This document shows positions 54,099-63,653 of a stretch of DNA of 64,000 nucleotides, piece by piece; positions within the stretch are counted from its first letter, which is position 1, and each line of letters starts with the position of its first letter. The notes below the pieces were generated by a model. That model saw only the letters and a list, made by a program, of their open reading frames with translations, had not been told where the DNA came from and did no database searches. Position numbers and translations under genes: made by a program. The DNA is from Bacteroidia bacterium (lineage in GTDB: Bacteria; Bacteroidota; Bacteroidia; NS11-12g; UBA955): NCBI GenBank assembly GCA_023228875.1, contig JALOAG010000009.1, forward strand, positions 1 through 64,000, written 5' to 3'.

Positions 54099-55934
54099 TT
54101 ACTCCACAGTAACACTTTTAGCCAAGTTGCGAGGTTGATCTACGTTACAACCGCGCATAACAGCAATGTGATAAGAGAGTAATTGCAGCGGAATGGTGGT
54201 TAACAAAGGAGAGAAGATTTCATCGGTTTCGGGAACTTCGATCACATAATCAGCCATGTTTCTCACTTGGCTGTCCCCTTCATTAACAATAGCTATCACA
54301 ATTCCCTTTCTGGCTTTTACTTCTTGTATATTACTTATCATTTTCTCGTAGTGTCCCTTTTTAATTGCAATAAACACAACCGGCATTTGGTCGTCTATCA
54401 GTGCAATAGGACCGTGTTTCATCTCGGCAGCAGGATATCCTTCTGCATGGATATAAGAGATTTCTTTTAGTTTAAGTGCACCTTCTAACGCAACCGGAAA
54501 GTTAACTCCGCGTCCTAAATACAGAAAATTGTGAGAATCTTTAAACTTCTTTGATATTTCAATGATTTTCTCATTGAGTTCCAATGTTTTTTCAACCTTA
54601 GCAGGAATGTTCTCTAATTCTGCCATGTACAATTTCAGTTGAGATTTGCTGATTGTTCCTCTAAGATCCGCAAGTGCCAAAGCTAACAATGAGAGAACAG
54701 TAACTTGAGAGGTGAAAGCTTTGGTAGAAGCCACACCAATTTCAGGACCTGCATGTGTATATGCTCCTGCATCGCTCATTCGAGGGATGGAAGAACCAAC
54801 TACGTTACAAACACCAAAGACAGTTGCATTATGTTCCTTAGCCAATGACATGGCTGCAAGCGTGTCTGCGGTTTCGCCACTTTGAGAAATGGCAATATAC
54901 AAATCATCTTTGCTGATAACAGGGTTCCTATATCTGAACTCGGAGGCATATTCAACTTCAACTTGAATACGCGCTAACTCCTCAAACAAATATTCAGCTA
55001 CAAGTCCGGCATGCCAGCTTGTACCGCAGCCCAGCATCACAATTCGATTGATATTTTTTAATTTTTCCTCGTATTCCTGAAGGCTTCTCATCATAAATTG
55101 ACCTGTTGTAGAGTCAATTCTGCCTCTGAATGAATCAAGGATAGATTTGGGTTGTTCAAAGATTTCTTTTAGCATGAAATGCTCAAAACCACCTTTCTCA
55201 ATGGCATCTAAGTTGATTTCTAACTCTTGAATGTAGGGAGATTTAACAACGTCTTCTATTGTTTTGATGGTGAGTTTGCCATTATTAATAAAAACCATTT
55301 CTCCATCATTCAAATAGGTAACTTTTCTTGTGTATTCAACAATCGGTGTTGCGTCAGAAGCAAGAAAATACTCACCTTCTTCACCATATCCAATTACGAG
55401 CGGACTTCCTTTTCTTGCAGCAATCAATTTACCTGAGTCATTGCGCGACAATATCACAATAGCATAAGCACCCACAACTTGGTTGAGTGCAAGGCGTACT
55501 GCTTCTTCCAATGAACACTCTTCTCTTTCTTTGATTTCTTCAACCAAATGAATCAGCACTTCAGTATCGGTTTCACTTTGAAACACGTGCCCTTTTCTCA
55601 TCAGAGCTTCTTTTAAAGAATTGTAATTTTCAATAATACCATTGTGAATGACCGCCATATCGCCACTTTGACTCAAATGAGGATGAGCGTTGATATCGTT
55701 TGGAACACCATGGGTTGCCCAACGGGTATGTCCCATTCCAATTTTTTGAGGCATTTTGGGTGGAATAATGTTTTCTAAATCAACAACCTTACCTTTGGTT
55801 TTAAAAACATGTAGCTTACTGTCTAACAACGCAACTCCGGCACTGTCATAACCTCTGTACTCTAATCGCTTTAAGCCTTTAATAATAACAGGCAGCGCTT
55901 CTCTTTGTCCGATGTAACCTACAATTCCACACAT
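54099..55934 (-). CDS. glmS: Glutamine-fructose-6-phosphate aminotransferase
   Basis: GlmS makes glucosamine-6-phosphate, the first step to UDP-GlcNAc for cell wall and lipopolysaccharide. The 611-residue protein starts MCGIVGYIG with the nucleophilic Cys2 of the glutaminase domain, contains GHTRWATHG, and has two SIS sugar-isomerase domains ending with the C-terminal AKSVTVE. It lies 10 bases downstream of metK on the same strand, so the two form an operon. Confidence 0.97.
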   Translation of the reverse strand: MCGIVGYIGQREALPVIIKGLKRLEYRGYDSAGVALLDSKLHVFKTKGKVVDLENIIPPKMPQKIGMGHTRWATHGVPNDINAHPHLSQSGDMAVIHNGIIENYNSLKEALMRKGHVFQSETDTEVLIHLVEEIKEREECSLEEAVRLALNQVVGAYAIVILSRNDSGKLIAARKGSPLVIGYGEEGEYFLASDATPIVEYTRKVTYLNDGEMVFINNGKLTIKTIEDVVKSPYIQELEINLDAIEKGGFEHFMLKEIFEQPKSILDSFRGRIDSTTGQFMMRSLQEYEEKLKNINRIVMLGCGTSWHAGLVAEYLFEELARIQVEVEYASEFRYRNPVISKDDLYIAISQSGETADTLAAMSLAKEHNATVFGVCNVVGSSIPRMSDAGAYTHAGPEIGVASTKAFTSQVTVLSLLALALADLRGTISKSQLKLYMAELENIPAKVEKTLELNEKIIEISKKFKDSHNFLYLGRGVNFPVALEGALKLKEISYIHAEGYPAAEMKHGPIALIDDQMPVVFIAIKKGHYEKMISNIQEVKARKGIVIAIVNEGDSQVRNMADYVIEVPETDEIFSPLLTTIPLQLLSYHIAVMRGCNVDQPRNLAKSVTVE

Positions 55935-55944
55935 GTTTTTTAGT

Positions 55945-57243
55945 TTATTTTAAATTGAATTCTTTTTTAAAAATCTTAATATGATTTAACTCTTCCCAAG
56001 GGAATAGTTTTACTTTAATTTTCTTAGTTTCTATTTTGCCGAAGGTAGGTCTTTCAAAGGTCTTTTCAACTACTTGAGGCTCTCTGCCCATGTGACCGTA
56101 AGATGCAGTTTCAGAGTAAATAGGTGTTCTGAGATTGAACATTTTCTCAATACTGTAAGGTCTAAGGTCAACTATTTTCATAAGTTTTTCAGCAATTTTT
56201 CCGTCAGACATTTTAACCTTAGCAGTGCCATAGGTGTTTACATAAAGACCAACCGGGTCTTTTTCACCAATAGCATATCCAACTTGCACTAACACTTCTT
56301 CGGCAATGCCGGCAGCAACCATATTTTTGGCAATATATCTCATGGCATAAGCAGCAGAACGGTCAACTTTTGAAGGATCTTTTCCGCTAAATGCACCACC
56401 GCCATGAGCACCTTTACCCCCATAAGTATCTACAATTATTTTTCTACCGGTTAAACCTGTGTCACCATGAGGACCTCCGATTACAAATTTTCCTGTCGGG
56501 TTTACCAAGTACTTTACATCCTTGTTAAAAAAGGGTTTGAAGTATGGATATTTCTTTAATACTCTTGGGATTAATACATTGATTACATCCTCTTTGATTT
56601 TGCATTGCATTTCTTTATCTGCCTTAGCAATATCAGCTGTTTTAGAAGATTTTGCAGTTACAAATTCATCATGTTGAGTTGAAACAACTATAGTTTCAAT
56701 TCTTTTAGGCTTGTTGTCATCCCCATATTCTACTGTAACTTGAGATTTGGAATCAGGTCTCAAATAGGTCATTTTCTTGCCTTCTCTTCTGATTTCGGCA
56801 AGTTCTCTCAACAGGCAATGCGAAAGGTCAAGCGACAGTGGCATATAACTCTGTGTTTCATTGCTTGCATAACCGAACATGATACCTTGGTCTCCGGCAC
56901 CTTGGTCTTCCAATTTTTTAGTTTCCACTCCTCTATTGATATCGGGCGATTGCTCATGTATAGCAGAAAAAACACCGCAACCATTGGCTTCAAACATATA
57001 TTCAGATTTTGTATATCCTATTTTGGCAATGACATCTCGCGAAATCTTTTGAATATCAATATAGGTGTCTGATTTTACTTCACCTGCTAATACAACCTGA
57101 CCGGTTGTAACTAAAGTTTCACATGCTACTTTGGATTTTGGATCCCAAGCAAGAAAATTATCTAAAAGCGCGTCTGAAATTTGGTCGGCAACTTTATCCG
57201 GGTGTCCTTCTGATACAGACTCTGATGTAAATAGATATGACAT
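55945..57243 (-). CDS. metK: S-adenosylmethionine synthetase
   Basis: MetK makes SAM from methionine and ATP. The 432-residue protein starts [17 protein letters not shown] and has [12 protein letters not shown] and [19 protein letters not shown] at 57243 is chosen because the family sequence begins there; the frame is open 23 codons further but this part is non-family. It feeds the two methyltransferases in the window as well as general methylation. A -7 box lies at 57268-57275. Confidence 0.97.
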   Translation of the reverse strand: MSYLFTSESVSEGHPDKVADQISDALLDNFLAWDPKSKVACETLVTTGQVVLAGEVKSDTYIDIQKISRDVIAKIGYTKSEYMFEANGCGVFSAIHEQSPDINRGVETKKLEDQGAGDQGIMFGYASNETQSYMPLSLDLSHCLLRELAEIRREGKKMTYLRPDSKSQVTVEYGDDNKPKRIETIVVSTQHDEFVTAKSSKTADIAKADKEMQCKIKEDVINVLIPRVLKKYPYFKPFFNKDVKYLVNPTGKFVIGGPHGDTGLTGRKIIVDTYGGKGAHGGGAFSGKDPSKVDRSAAYAMRYIAKNMVAAGIAEEVLVQVGYAIGEKDPVGLYVNTYGTAKVKMSDGKIAEKLMKIVDLRPYSIEKMFNLRTPIYSETASYGHMGREPQVVEKTFERPTFGKIETKKIKVKLFPWEELNHIKIFKKEFNLK

Positions 57244-57267
57244 TGTGTTGTGTTTTTTTAGGTTGCG

Positions 57268-57275
57268 CAAAGGTA
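57268..57275 (-). promoter_or_regulatory. -7 promoter box of metK-glmS
   Basis: The minus strand reads TACCTTTG followed by C and ends 24 bases before the metK ATG. The position also supports the shorter start. Confidence 0.45.
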
Positions 57276-57372
57276 TAGAAAAATGCCAATGAAAAATATT
57301 GCTCAAACTCACGTATTAGCACTTTTCCCAATAAGGGTTTCAATGCCAACTAAAGACGTTTTGTGCTTGGGC

Positions 57373-58089
57373 TCACTTATCAGGCAGCTCACAGCATTTC
57401 ATCTTGTCTTGTTTAAGGCTAGGGCTAAAGTAGGGGATGTTAAGGTTCATTCCTCTCAGAATCATTAGCAAACCCATCAATCCTATAATGTAAGGAGAAA
57501 TTTTGCGGATGGTGTTTCGCAATGATAGTTGAATCATATTGCCGGCAATACTCACGAGCATCATTGCAGGGAGTGTACCTAATCCAAAAAAAGCCATAAA
57601 AACCGCTGACTGCCAAGGTGAAGCAAATGCTACGGCACCGGTAATTGCCATATATACCAAACCGCAAGGTAGAAGACCGTTTAAAAGTCCTATTATACTT
57701 AACACCAAAGGGTTTTTGTGTTGAAATAATGGAGCCATTGTTTTGCTTAATGTTCTGTTCCATTGTTGAAGCCATGTTGAATTACCCATAATCCTTTTGC
57801 CAACTAACATCAAGATAAACATCAGCATTAGGAGGATTCCCAAAATTATTGAGAGGAGCTGTTGTGAAGAAAATAGCACAAAGGTTTTTCCAATCATTCC
57901 GAATAATGCACCTAAAATAGCATAGGTAACCACCCTTCCGAGATTATAAGAGATAATGCCTAGTGTTTTTCTGATTCCTGAAAGATGACCAACTGGCAAT
58001 GATAGTGCTATAGGACCACACATCCCTACACAATGAAAACTGCCTAAGAATCCAAGTGTGAGCGCGGGTATGATGATCAGTGTAAACAA
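57373..58089 (-). CDS. SafE/TauE-type membrane protein of the cbb3 cluster
   Basis: The 238-residue protein has six to seven membrane helices and the GSFHCVGMCGPIAL motif near the N-terminus, which defines the heavy-metal transport-like sub-group annotated as sulfite exporter TauE/SafE. In cbb3 clusters this gene is regularly the last member and is thought to help copper delivery or assembly. The start is TTG at 58089; no in-frame ATG is near. It follows ccoH by 54 bases. Confidence 0.82.
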   Translation of the reverse strand: MFTLIIIPALTLGFLGSFHCVGMCGPIALSLPVGHLSGIRKTLGIISYNLGRVVTYAILGALFGMIGKTFVLFSSQQLLSIILGILLMLMFILMLVGKRIMGNSTWLQQWNRTLSKTMAPLFQHKNPLVLSIIGLLNGLLPCGLVYMAITGAVAFASPWQSAVFMAFFGLGTLPAMMLVSIAGNMIQLSLRNTIRKISPYIIGLMGLLMILRGMNLNIPYFSPSLKQDKMKCCELPDK

Positions 58090-58143
58090 TAGAAGAACAG
58101 GAAAATCAACATGCGAATATCGCTGCTATAATTTGTATAAGGG

Positions 58144-58608
58144 CTATTTTTTAACGAAGAAAGGTTGCTCCACATCATAACTTTTGTCGTTCATAGTCCA
58201 ACCGCCTTTGAGAATGTATTTGCCGGATAGCAACTTGTTTCCTTCAATTATTATCATTCCATCTTTGTCAAGCTCAAGGGGCACGACTATATCCATGTTT
58301 TGATCGGAGGGTCTGTATAGAACCAGCTCTCCTTCAATGTTCTGAGCGATACATTCTTTAGGAAATTGTATCATTAAAAACTTGCCATCAAAGTGAATGT
58401 CAATCTTAGAAGAGAGGCTCTTTGTGTTGGCAAGTGCAGACTTTTTTTGGTCATATTTTAGTTCTGCACTGTAATAATCTTTCTCAACCATTGAAAAGCT
58501 TACTTTGGTTGTTTGATATACCAGAAAAAGTATTGCAATTGCTCCCAGACACAGAGTGATTACAATGCCTGTTCCCCAATTCCAAAAACCATATTTTCTT
58601 TCTTTCAT
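58144..58608 (-). CDS. ccoH: FixH/CcoH-like cbb3 oxidase assembly protein
   Basis: The 154-residue protein has one N-terminal membrane helix (about 10-30) followed by a periplasmic domain, with the WNWGTGIV and MVEKDYY segments of FixH/CcoH. It is required for assembly or stability of cbb3 oxidase. It lies 6 bases after ccoG. Confidence 0.86.
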   Translation of the reverse strand: MKERKYGFWNWGTGIVITLCLGAIAILFLVYQTTKVSFSMVEKDYYSAELKYDQKKSALANTKSLSSKIDIHFDGKFLMIQFPKECIAQNIEGELVLYRPSDQNMDIVVPLELDKDGMIIIEGNKLLSGKYILKGGWTMNDKSYDVEQPFFVKK

Positions 58609-58614
58609 ATAGTG

Positions 58615-60039
58615 TTAATTCATGGCCGCAATAGGACCTAAGAAGTTTGTTTTCAAAGTTTTTATCTTTTCTCCTTGTTCATATAGTCCGATTTTGATTT
58701 CATTTTTACGGTTCTTAACTTCGGTTTTGGGCAGAATCACAAAAAATGTAGCCGAAGAATAATCATCTGCCTTTCCTGCAATATATGGCTTACCAACGTA
58801 TTGAATAGCACCATTCATATCTTCTAATCTAAGCTCAAACATCCTATTGGTGAGTGTCTTGTTGATGATTTTGATATTAAATAAGTTTGAAATACTATCA
58901 GTACCTTTTTCTTGGTATAGCAGCCCGGGAGTTCTCAATATCTGACCTGTAATATTACTACGAGAAGCTAATAAACTCACGATACATACAAGAAGGAAAA
59001 TTAAGGCAGCAGAATAAAGCTTGAGTCTTTTAGTAAAAGTAAATGCTTTATTATTTGCGATATTAAACTCAGAATCATACCGTATCAATCCCTTAGGGCG
59101 ACCGGTTTTTTCCATCATAAAATCACAAGCATCGATACAAGCGGTACAATTCACACATTCTAATTGAGTTCCGTTCCTGATGTCTATCCCGGTAGGGCAT
59201 ACATTTACACACTGAAAACAATCAATACAGTCACCCAAGTCCCCTTGGTCTTTTTTAAACTTTCCTCTGGGCTCTCCGCGTCCGTAGTCATAAGCAACAA
59301 CAATACTGTGTTTGTCTAATAACACACTTTGCATACGACCATAAGGGCAGATATTTGTACAGACTTGTTCTCTCAGAAATACATATACACCAAAGAAAAC
59401 AGCAGTAAAAATTATAATACCTATAAAGCCCGCAAGATGTTGACTAACAGGCTCTGTAATAATTTTAAACAGCTCGTCCACACCGATGATATAGGAAAGA
59501 AAAGTATTAGCAATGATGAAAGAAAGCAGTGCATAAATCCCATATCGAAGAGAAAAAATTCCGACTTTTTTGGCAGACATAGGTGCATTTGACCATTTCC
59601 TATGATTTGCGGGTGTTCCTAAAATTAGAAAATCCACCCTTCGGAACAACATCTCCATAAAAATAGTTTGAGGGCAAATCCAACCACAGAATATTCTGCC
59701 ATAAGCCACCGTAAAGATTGCAATAAATAGAATGGCTGCCAGCATAATTAATCCCAATACAAAGAAATCTTGGGGCCAAAATGCTTTTCCGAATAAGATG
59801 AATTTCCCATTAAAAAAATCAAAGAGCAATAAGGGTCTCCCATTCACTTTAATAAAAGGAACAGTAAAGAAAGCAGCATAATATAAAACAGCCAAAACGG
59901 CACGTCTATTAAACCACTTACCTTTTGGTTTTGTTGGTTTGATGTACTTTGATTTACCGTCTTCTGAAACAGTTGTGAGATGGTCGCGAAAGGATTGATC
60001 CCATAAGGGAATGTCTTTATTACTTAATTCCTCATTCAT
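58615..60039 (-). CDS. ccoG: Cytochrome c oxidase accessory protein CcoG
   Basis: The 474-residue membrane protein has five helices and a ferredoxin domain with two CxxCxxCxxxCP-type clusters (CIDCFQCVNVCP and CVNCTACIDAC, about residues 262-300), typical of CcoG. CcoG reduces copper for insertion into the binuclear centre of cbb3 oxidase. An extracytoplasmic Ig-like tail completes it. It lies 11 bases after ccoP. Confidence 0.94.
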   Translation of the reverse strand: MNEELSNKDIPLWDQSFRDHLTTVSEDGKSKYIKPTKPKGKWFNRRAVLAVLYYAAFFTVPFIKVNGRPLLLFDFFNGKFILFGKAFWPQDFFVLGLIMLAAILFIAIFTVAYGRIFCGWICPQTIFMEMLFRRVDFLILGTPANHRKWSNAPMSAKKVGIFSLRYGIYALLSFIIANTFLSYIIGVDELFKIITEPVSQHLAGFIGIIIFTAVFFGVYVFLREQVCTNICPYGRMQSVLLDKHSIVVAYDYGRGEPRGKFKKDQGDLGDCIDCFQCVNVCPTGIDIRNGTQLECVNCTACIDACDFMMEKTGRPKGLIRYDSEFNIANNKAFTFTKRLKLYSAALIFLLVCIVSLLASRSNITGQILRTPGLLYQEKGTDSISNLFNIKIINKTLTNRMFELRLEDMNGAIQYVGKPYIAGKADDYSSATFFVILPKTEVKNRKNEIKIGLYEQGEKIKTLKTNFLGPIAAMN

Positions 60040-60050
60040 TTAAGCAATAC

Positions 60051-60914
60051 TTAATTTTTGATTAAATCACCTTCAGGTTCTTTGGCACTTTGAGGAGTGG
60101 TTCCGTGAAGAGATTTGACAAAGTTTGTTATTTGAACGATTTGTTTATCAGAAAAATTTGCCTGCCATGCAACCATTCCCGTACCCGGCACACCGTATTT
60201 AATGGTTTTAAAAATATCATTCAAGGTGTTGCCGTGCATCCAATAATCATCAGTTAAGTTTGGACCTATTAGTCCTCCACCGTCATTCAAATGACAAGCA
60301 GAGCAGTTTTTCTCAAAAATCTCTTTTCCTTTTGCGATTTCACCGGCATCAGTTATTGCTTGGATATTGTTTTCGTCAACTTGATTGCCTGATTTTGCCA
60401 AGTATTCTGCTTTTGCTTGTTCGGCATGCGCATTCGCAATAGCAAGTTCTTCTAATTGAAGCGGTGCATTTTTTCCTACAAAATAAACCCACATATACAC
60501 TACGGCAAATACCATACTGATTCTAAAACCCCATTTCCACCATGGAGGAGTAGGATTATCTAACTCACGGATTCCATCATAGTCATGCCCTAAGTCAATG
60601 GCAGCTTCAGATTCAGAATCTAAACTCCTTGTTTCGTTAAGCTGTTCAAGCCATGAACGTTTTTTAATCCCTTTCTTTTCATTGATTTCTTTTATCATGG
60701 GTGCGATTTGCTTGTTGATAGACAAAATGAATAACAAGATCGCTATGATAATCAATGCCAAGATGCTTGAAATGATATAAAAATAACCTGATGAAATTTC
60801 ATTCGTATTGTTTGTTATTTCTTCTGCTGCTTCCGCAAATAATCCTGCAATTGGCATAGTGATGAATGTCAAAACAGCTGTAATCTGAATAAAAATCTTA
60901 TGTGTCTTTTTCAT
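60051..60914 (-). CDS. ccoP: cbb3 oxidase subunit CcoP, monohaem
   Basis: The 287-residue protein has two N-terminal membrane helices (the first like a signal anchor), the TPPWWKWGFRIS segment of the CcoP N-terminal domain, and one c-type cytochrome domain with CSACH (Cys204, Cys207, His208). Proteobacterial CcoP has two haems; only one is present here. It passes electrons toward CcoO. It lies 4 bases after ccoQ. Confidence 0.93.
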   Translation of the reverse strand: MKKTHKIFIQITAVLTFITMPIAGLFAEAAEEITNNTNEISSGYFYIISSILALIIIAILLFILSINKQIAPMIKEINEKKGIKKRSWLEQLNETRSLDSESEAAIDLGHDYDGIRELDNPTPPWWKWGFRISMVFAVVYMWVYFVGKNAPLQLEELAIANAHAEQAKAEYLAKSGNQVDENNIQAITDAGEIAKGKEIFEKNCSACHLNDGGGLIGPNLTDDYWMHGNTLNDIFKTIKYGVPGTGMVAWQANFSDKQIVQITNFVKSLHGTTPQSAKEPEGDLIKN

Positions 60915-60918
60915 GTTA

Positions 60919-61116
60919 TTATTGTTGATTGTGGATGTTTAATGATTCGTCTTGATTGTCATCTAAGGGAATCCTTTTGATTTCATTGATTGTTTTTTTA
61001 CTCTTAGAAAAAATCAAAATCACCGCAAGGATAAAGATAGTCATAAATAATATCAGCGTGATGATAGGATATATGCTCACTCCTTCGATAGATCTTAAAG
61101 AATTAATAAACCTCAT
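60919..61116 (-). CDS. ccoQ: CcoQ-like small subunit
   Basis: The 65-residue protein has one membrane helix (about 16-38) followed by a polar tail. Size, topology and position between ccoNO and ccoP match CcoQ/FixQ, which stabilises the complex. Sequence alone is too short to prove it. It starts 8 bases after the ccoNO stop. Confidence 0.78.
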   Translation of the reverse strand: MRFINSLRSIEGVSIYPIITLILFMTIFILAVILIFSKSKKTINEIKRIPLDDNQDESLNIHNQQ

Positions 61117-61124
61117 TGATTCAA

Positions 61125-63296
61125 TTATTTTATGGTACTAAGTTCGTTAACGTCTTTCTTCAAATCAGTTCCAAGTCTTTGTAAATACGCAATAAGAGCG
61201 ATAATCTCTTTATCTTTACTGATTTCGATTTTATCTTTTTTCAATGAAGATTGAATTTTCTCTGCTTGCTTATCCATTTCGTCATTAGCATTGTTTTCAT
61301 ATCCATCGGGATAAGGAACACCAAGTCGTTTCATGGCTTTAATCATGCTAAAAGTTTTGCTTTTATCAACCTTATCTTTGAACAGCCAAGGATAAGGAGG
61401 CATAATAGAACCGAATGTTGTAGAGGTAGGTTCTAACATGTGATTAAAATGCCAACTGTCAGGGTATTTACCGCCCAATCGTTGCAAATCCGGTCCTGTG
61501 CGCTTAGAACCCCATTGATAAGGGTGGTCATATACAAACTCTCCTGCTTTTGAATATTCACCATAACGAGCTTCTTCGTCTCTAAATGGTCTTATCATTT
61601 GTGAGTGACAAGTATAACAACCTTCGCGGATATAGATACTCCTGCCATAAAGTTCTAAAGCTGAATAGGGTTGCACACTGCTGATTGTAGGCACATTCGA
61701 TTTTACCAAGAAGGTTGGAACCATCTCTACCAATCCTCCGATTCCTACGGCAATAAGTGATAAAATGACCATCTGAACTGGTCTTTTCTCTACCCATGAA
61801 TGCCAGTGTTCTTTTACATTAGACTTTATTTCAAATTTTGGCAAAGCTGCTGCTTGTGCCATTTCATTTTCAATCAGTTTACCTGATTTAATTGTTTTAA
61901 ATAAGTTGTAAATCAGCATGAATACGCCAACCAAATAGAATGTACCTCCTAATGCCCTTAATCCATACATAGGCAAAATGGTATTTACAGTTTCCATAAA
62001 CTGATACTTTAATACACCTTCAGGGGTAAACTGTTTCCACATTAGACTCTGGGTAAATGCAGCCCAGTATAAAGGTATTACATAGAAAATAATACCAACA
62101 ATACCTATCCAAAAGTGTTGATTTGCTAATTTATTAGAATACAATTTTGTACCAAACAAACGCGGAATCATCCAATAGAGCATTCCGAATGCAAGAAAGC
62201 CATTCCAACCCAATGCACCCACGTGAACGTGAGCTATAGTCCAGTCAGTGTAGTGGCTGATAGCATTAACACTTTTGAGAGAAAGCATTGGACCTTCAAA
62301 AGTTGCCATACCATAACAAGTCAATGCTACCACAAAGAATTTAAGGATTGCATCCTCTCGCACTCTGTCCCAAGCTCCACGCAATGTCAACAACCCGTTT
62401 AACATACCACCCCAAGAAGGAGCAATCAACATGATTGAGAAAACAGTTCCCAGTCCTTGTGCCCATTCAGGAAGTGCAGTATAAAGCAAGTGGTGAGGTC
62501 CTGCCCAGATATAAATGAAAATTAAAGCCCAAAAATGGATGATAGACCAACGATAGGAATATACTGGACGGTTGGCTGCTTTAGGAATAAAGTAGTACAT
62601 TAAACCTAAGAAAGGAGTTGTCAAAAAGAAGGCAACAGCATTGTGCCCATACCACCATTGAACCAAGGCATCTTGCACACCGGCATACCAGCTCACACTA
62701 CCGAAAAGTGAATATGGCATTGCCATAGAGTTTACAATATGCAACATAGCCACAGCTACCCATGTTCCAATATAGAACCATATAGCTACATATAAATGTT
62801 TTTCTCTACGCTTGATGATTGTACCCATCATGTTGATGCCGAATACAACCCATAGCAATGTAATAGCAATATCAAGAGGCCATTCTAATTCTGCATATTC
62901 TTTTGCTTGCGTAAAACCTAACCATAAAGTTAATGCTCCGGCAAGAATCAGAAATTGCCAGCCCCAGAAATGAATTTTGCTCAATACATCAGAAAACATT
63001 CTGGCTTTTGTTAGTCTTTGTAAAGAGTAATATACACCGGCAAAAATAGCATTACCAACAAATGCAAAAATTACAGCATTTGTATGTACTGGACGCATAC
63101 GTCCAAATGTTGTTGCTGCAAAGCCAAGATTTACTTCAGGATAGTAAAGGGACAATGCAGCCCATAGACCGGCTAACATCCCGATAACTCCCCAAAAAAC
63201 AGTGGCATACGCAAAGTTTCTTACAGTTTTGTTGTCGTAGTAAAATGTCTCAAGCCCCGACTGTGTCGAGACATTTGTGTGTTTTTGTTCTTCCAT
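61125..63296 (-). CDS. ccoN: Fused cbb3 oxidase subunits CcoN-CcoO
   Basis: The 723-residue protein joins the catalytic haem-copper subunit CcoN (about 1-480, twelve or more helices, with HNAVAFFLT, HHLLYTALPEW and HVHVGALGWNG carrying haem/Cu ligands) to CcoO (from about 500, a haem-c site CYTCH at 560-564, then TGPDLQRLGG). It reduces oxygen with high affinity at low oxygen. CcoNO fusion is normal in Bacteroidota. A final helix and acidic tail follow. It starts right after the ccoS stop with no gap. Confidence 0.96.
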   Translation of the reverse strand: MEEQKHTNVSTQSGLETFYYDNKTVRNFAYATVFWGVIGMLAGLWAALSLYYPEVNLGFAATTFGRMRPVHTNAVIFAFVGNAIFAGVYYSLQRLTKARMFSDVLSKIHFWGWQFLILAGALTLWLGFTQAKEYAELEWPLDIAITLLWVVFGINMMGTIIKRREKHLYVAIWFYIGTWVAVAMLHIVNSMAMPYSLFGSVSWYAGVQDALVQWWYGHNAVAFFLTTPFLGLMYYFIPKAANRPVYSYRWSIIHFWALIFIYIWAGPHHLLYTALPEWAQGLGTVFSIMLIAPSWGGMLNGLLTLRGAWDRVREDAILKFFVVALTCYGMATFEGPMLSLKSVNAISHYTDWTIAHVHVGALGWNGFLAFGMLYWMIPRLFGTKLYSNKLANQHFWIGIVGIIFYVIPLYWAAFTQSLMWKQFTPEGVLKYQFMETVNTILPMYGLRALGGTFYLVGVFMLIYNLFKTIKSGKLIENEMAQAAALPKFEIKSNVKEHWHSWVEKRPVQMVILSLIAVGIGGLVEMVPTFLVKSNVPTISSVQPYSALELYGRSIYIREGCYTCHSQMIRPFRDEEARYGEYSKAGEFVYDHPYQWGSKRTGPDLQRLGGKYPDSWHFNHMLEPTSTTFGSIMPPYPWLFKDKVDKSKTFSMIKAMKRLGVPYPDGYENNANDEMDKQAEKIQSSLKKDKIEISKDKEIIALIAYLQRLGTDLKKDVNELSTIK

Positions 63297-63488
63297 TTAA
63301 TGATTGGTTTTTGTTTGATTGTGTTGATAGTCTTCGTCTTGTTGTTTGATTTGAGGTTCAAAGAGAATTTTGTGTGCAGGGGAATAATCATCTTCGAACT
63401 GACCGCTTTTGACTGACCAAATAAATGCAATCAGAAATAATATGCCCACGAATAAGCTCACCCCTAACAATATGACCATTACTCCCAT
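63297..63488 (-). CDS. ccoS: cbb3 oxidase assembly protein CcoS
   Basis: The 63-residue protein has one N-terminal membrane helix and the SVKSGQFEDDYSPAHKIL segment that identifies CcoS, needed for copper and haem insertion. The gene is the first of the cbb3 operon and abuts ccoNO without a gap. The copper-ATPase CcoI, its usual upstream partner, is not here; an enolase gene lies upstream instead. Confidence 0.9.
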   Translation of the reverse strand: MGVMVILLGVSLFVGILFLIAFIWSVKSGQFEDDYSPAHKILFEPQIKQQDEDYQHNQTKTNH

Positions 63489-63526
63489 AGATTATTTCTT
63501 TTTTGAATCCACATTAATCAAGGCTA

Positions 63527-63534
63527 CAAAAATA
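63527..63534 (-). promoter_or_regulatory. -7 promoter box of the cbb3 operon
   Basis: The minus strand reads TATTTTTG, 38 bases before the ccoS ATG. The -33 element is weak, as for an activated promoter. Confidence 0.45.
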
Positions 63535-63566
63535 TAATATAAAAGACTGTAAATTAACACCTAAAA

Positions 63567-63582
63567 CATGATTTTTGTCATG
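63567..63582. promoter_or_regulatory. CRP/FNR-like operator upstream of the cbb3 operon
   Basis: CATGA-N6-TCATG is a perfect 5-bp-arm palindrome with the TGA-N6-TCA core used by CRP/FNR-family regulators. Its centre lies about 44 bases upstream of the -7 box, a sensible place for an activator. An oxygen- or redox-responsive regulator is the natural guess for this operon. Confidence 0.45.
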
Positions 63583-63653
63583 TATAGAAATAGGTTATAA
63601 TCTGCGCTAACTGCTTGTGTTTATTAGCAGTTCGTAGAAAACAGTGTGGTTTA

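Noticed and set aside
56740..57072. 110-codon plus-strand frame
   Set aside because: Antisense to metK, whose conserved sequence explains the region.
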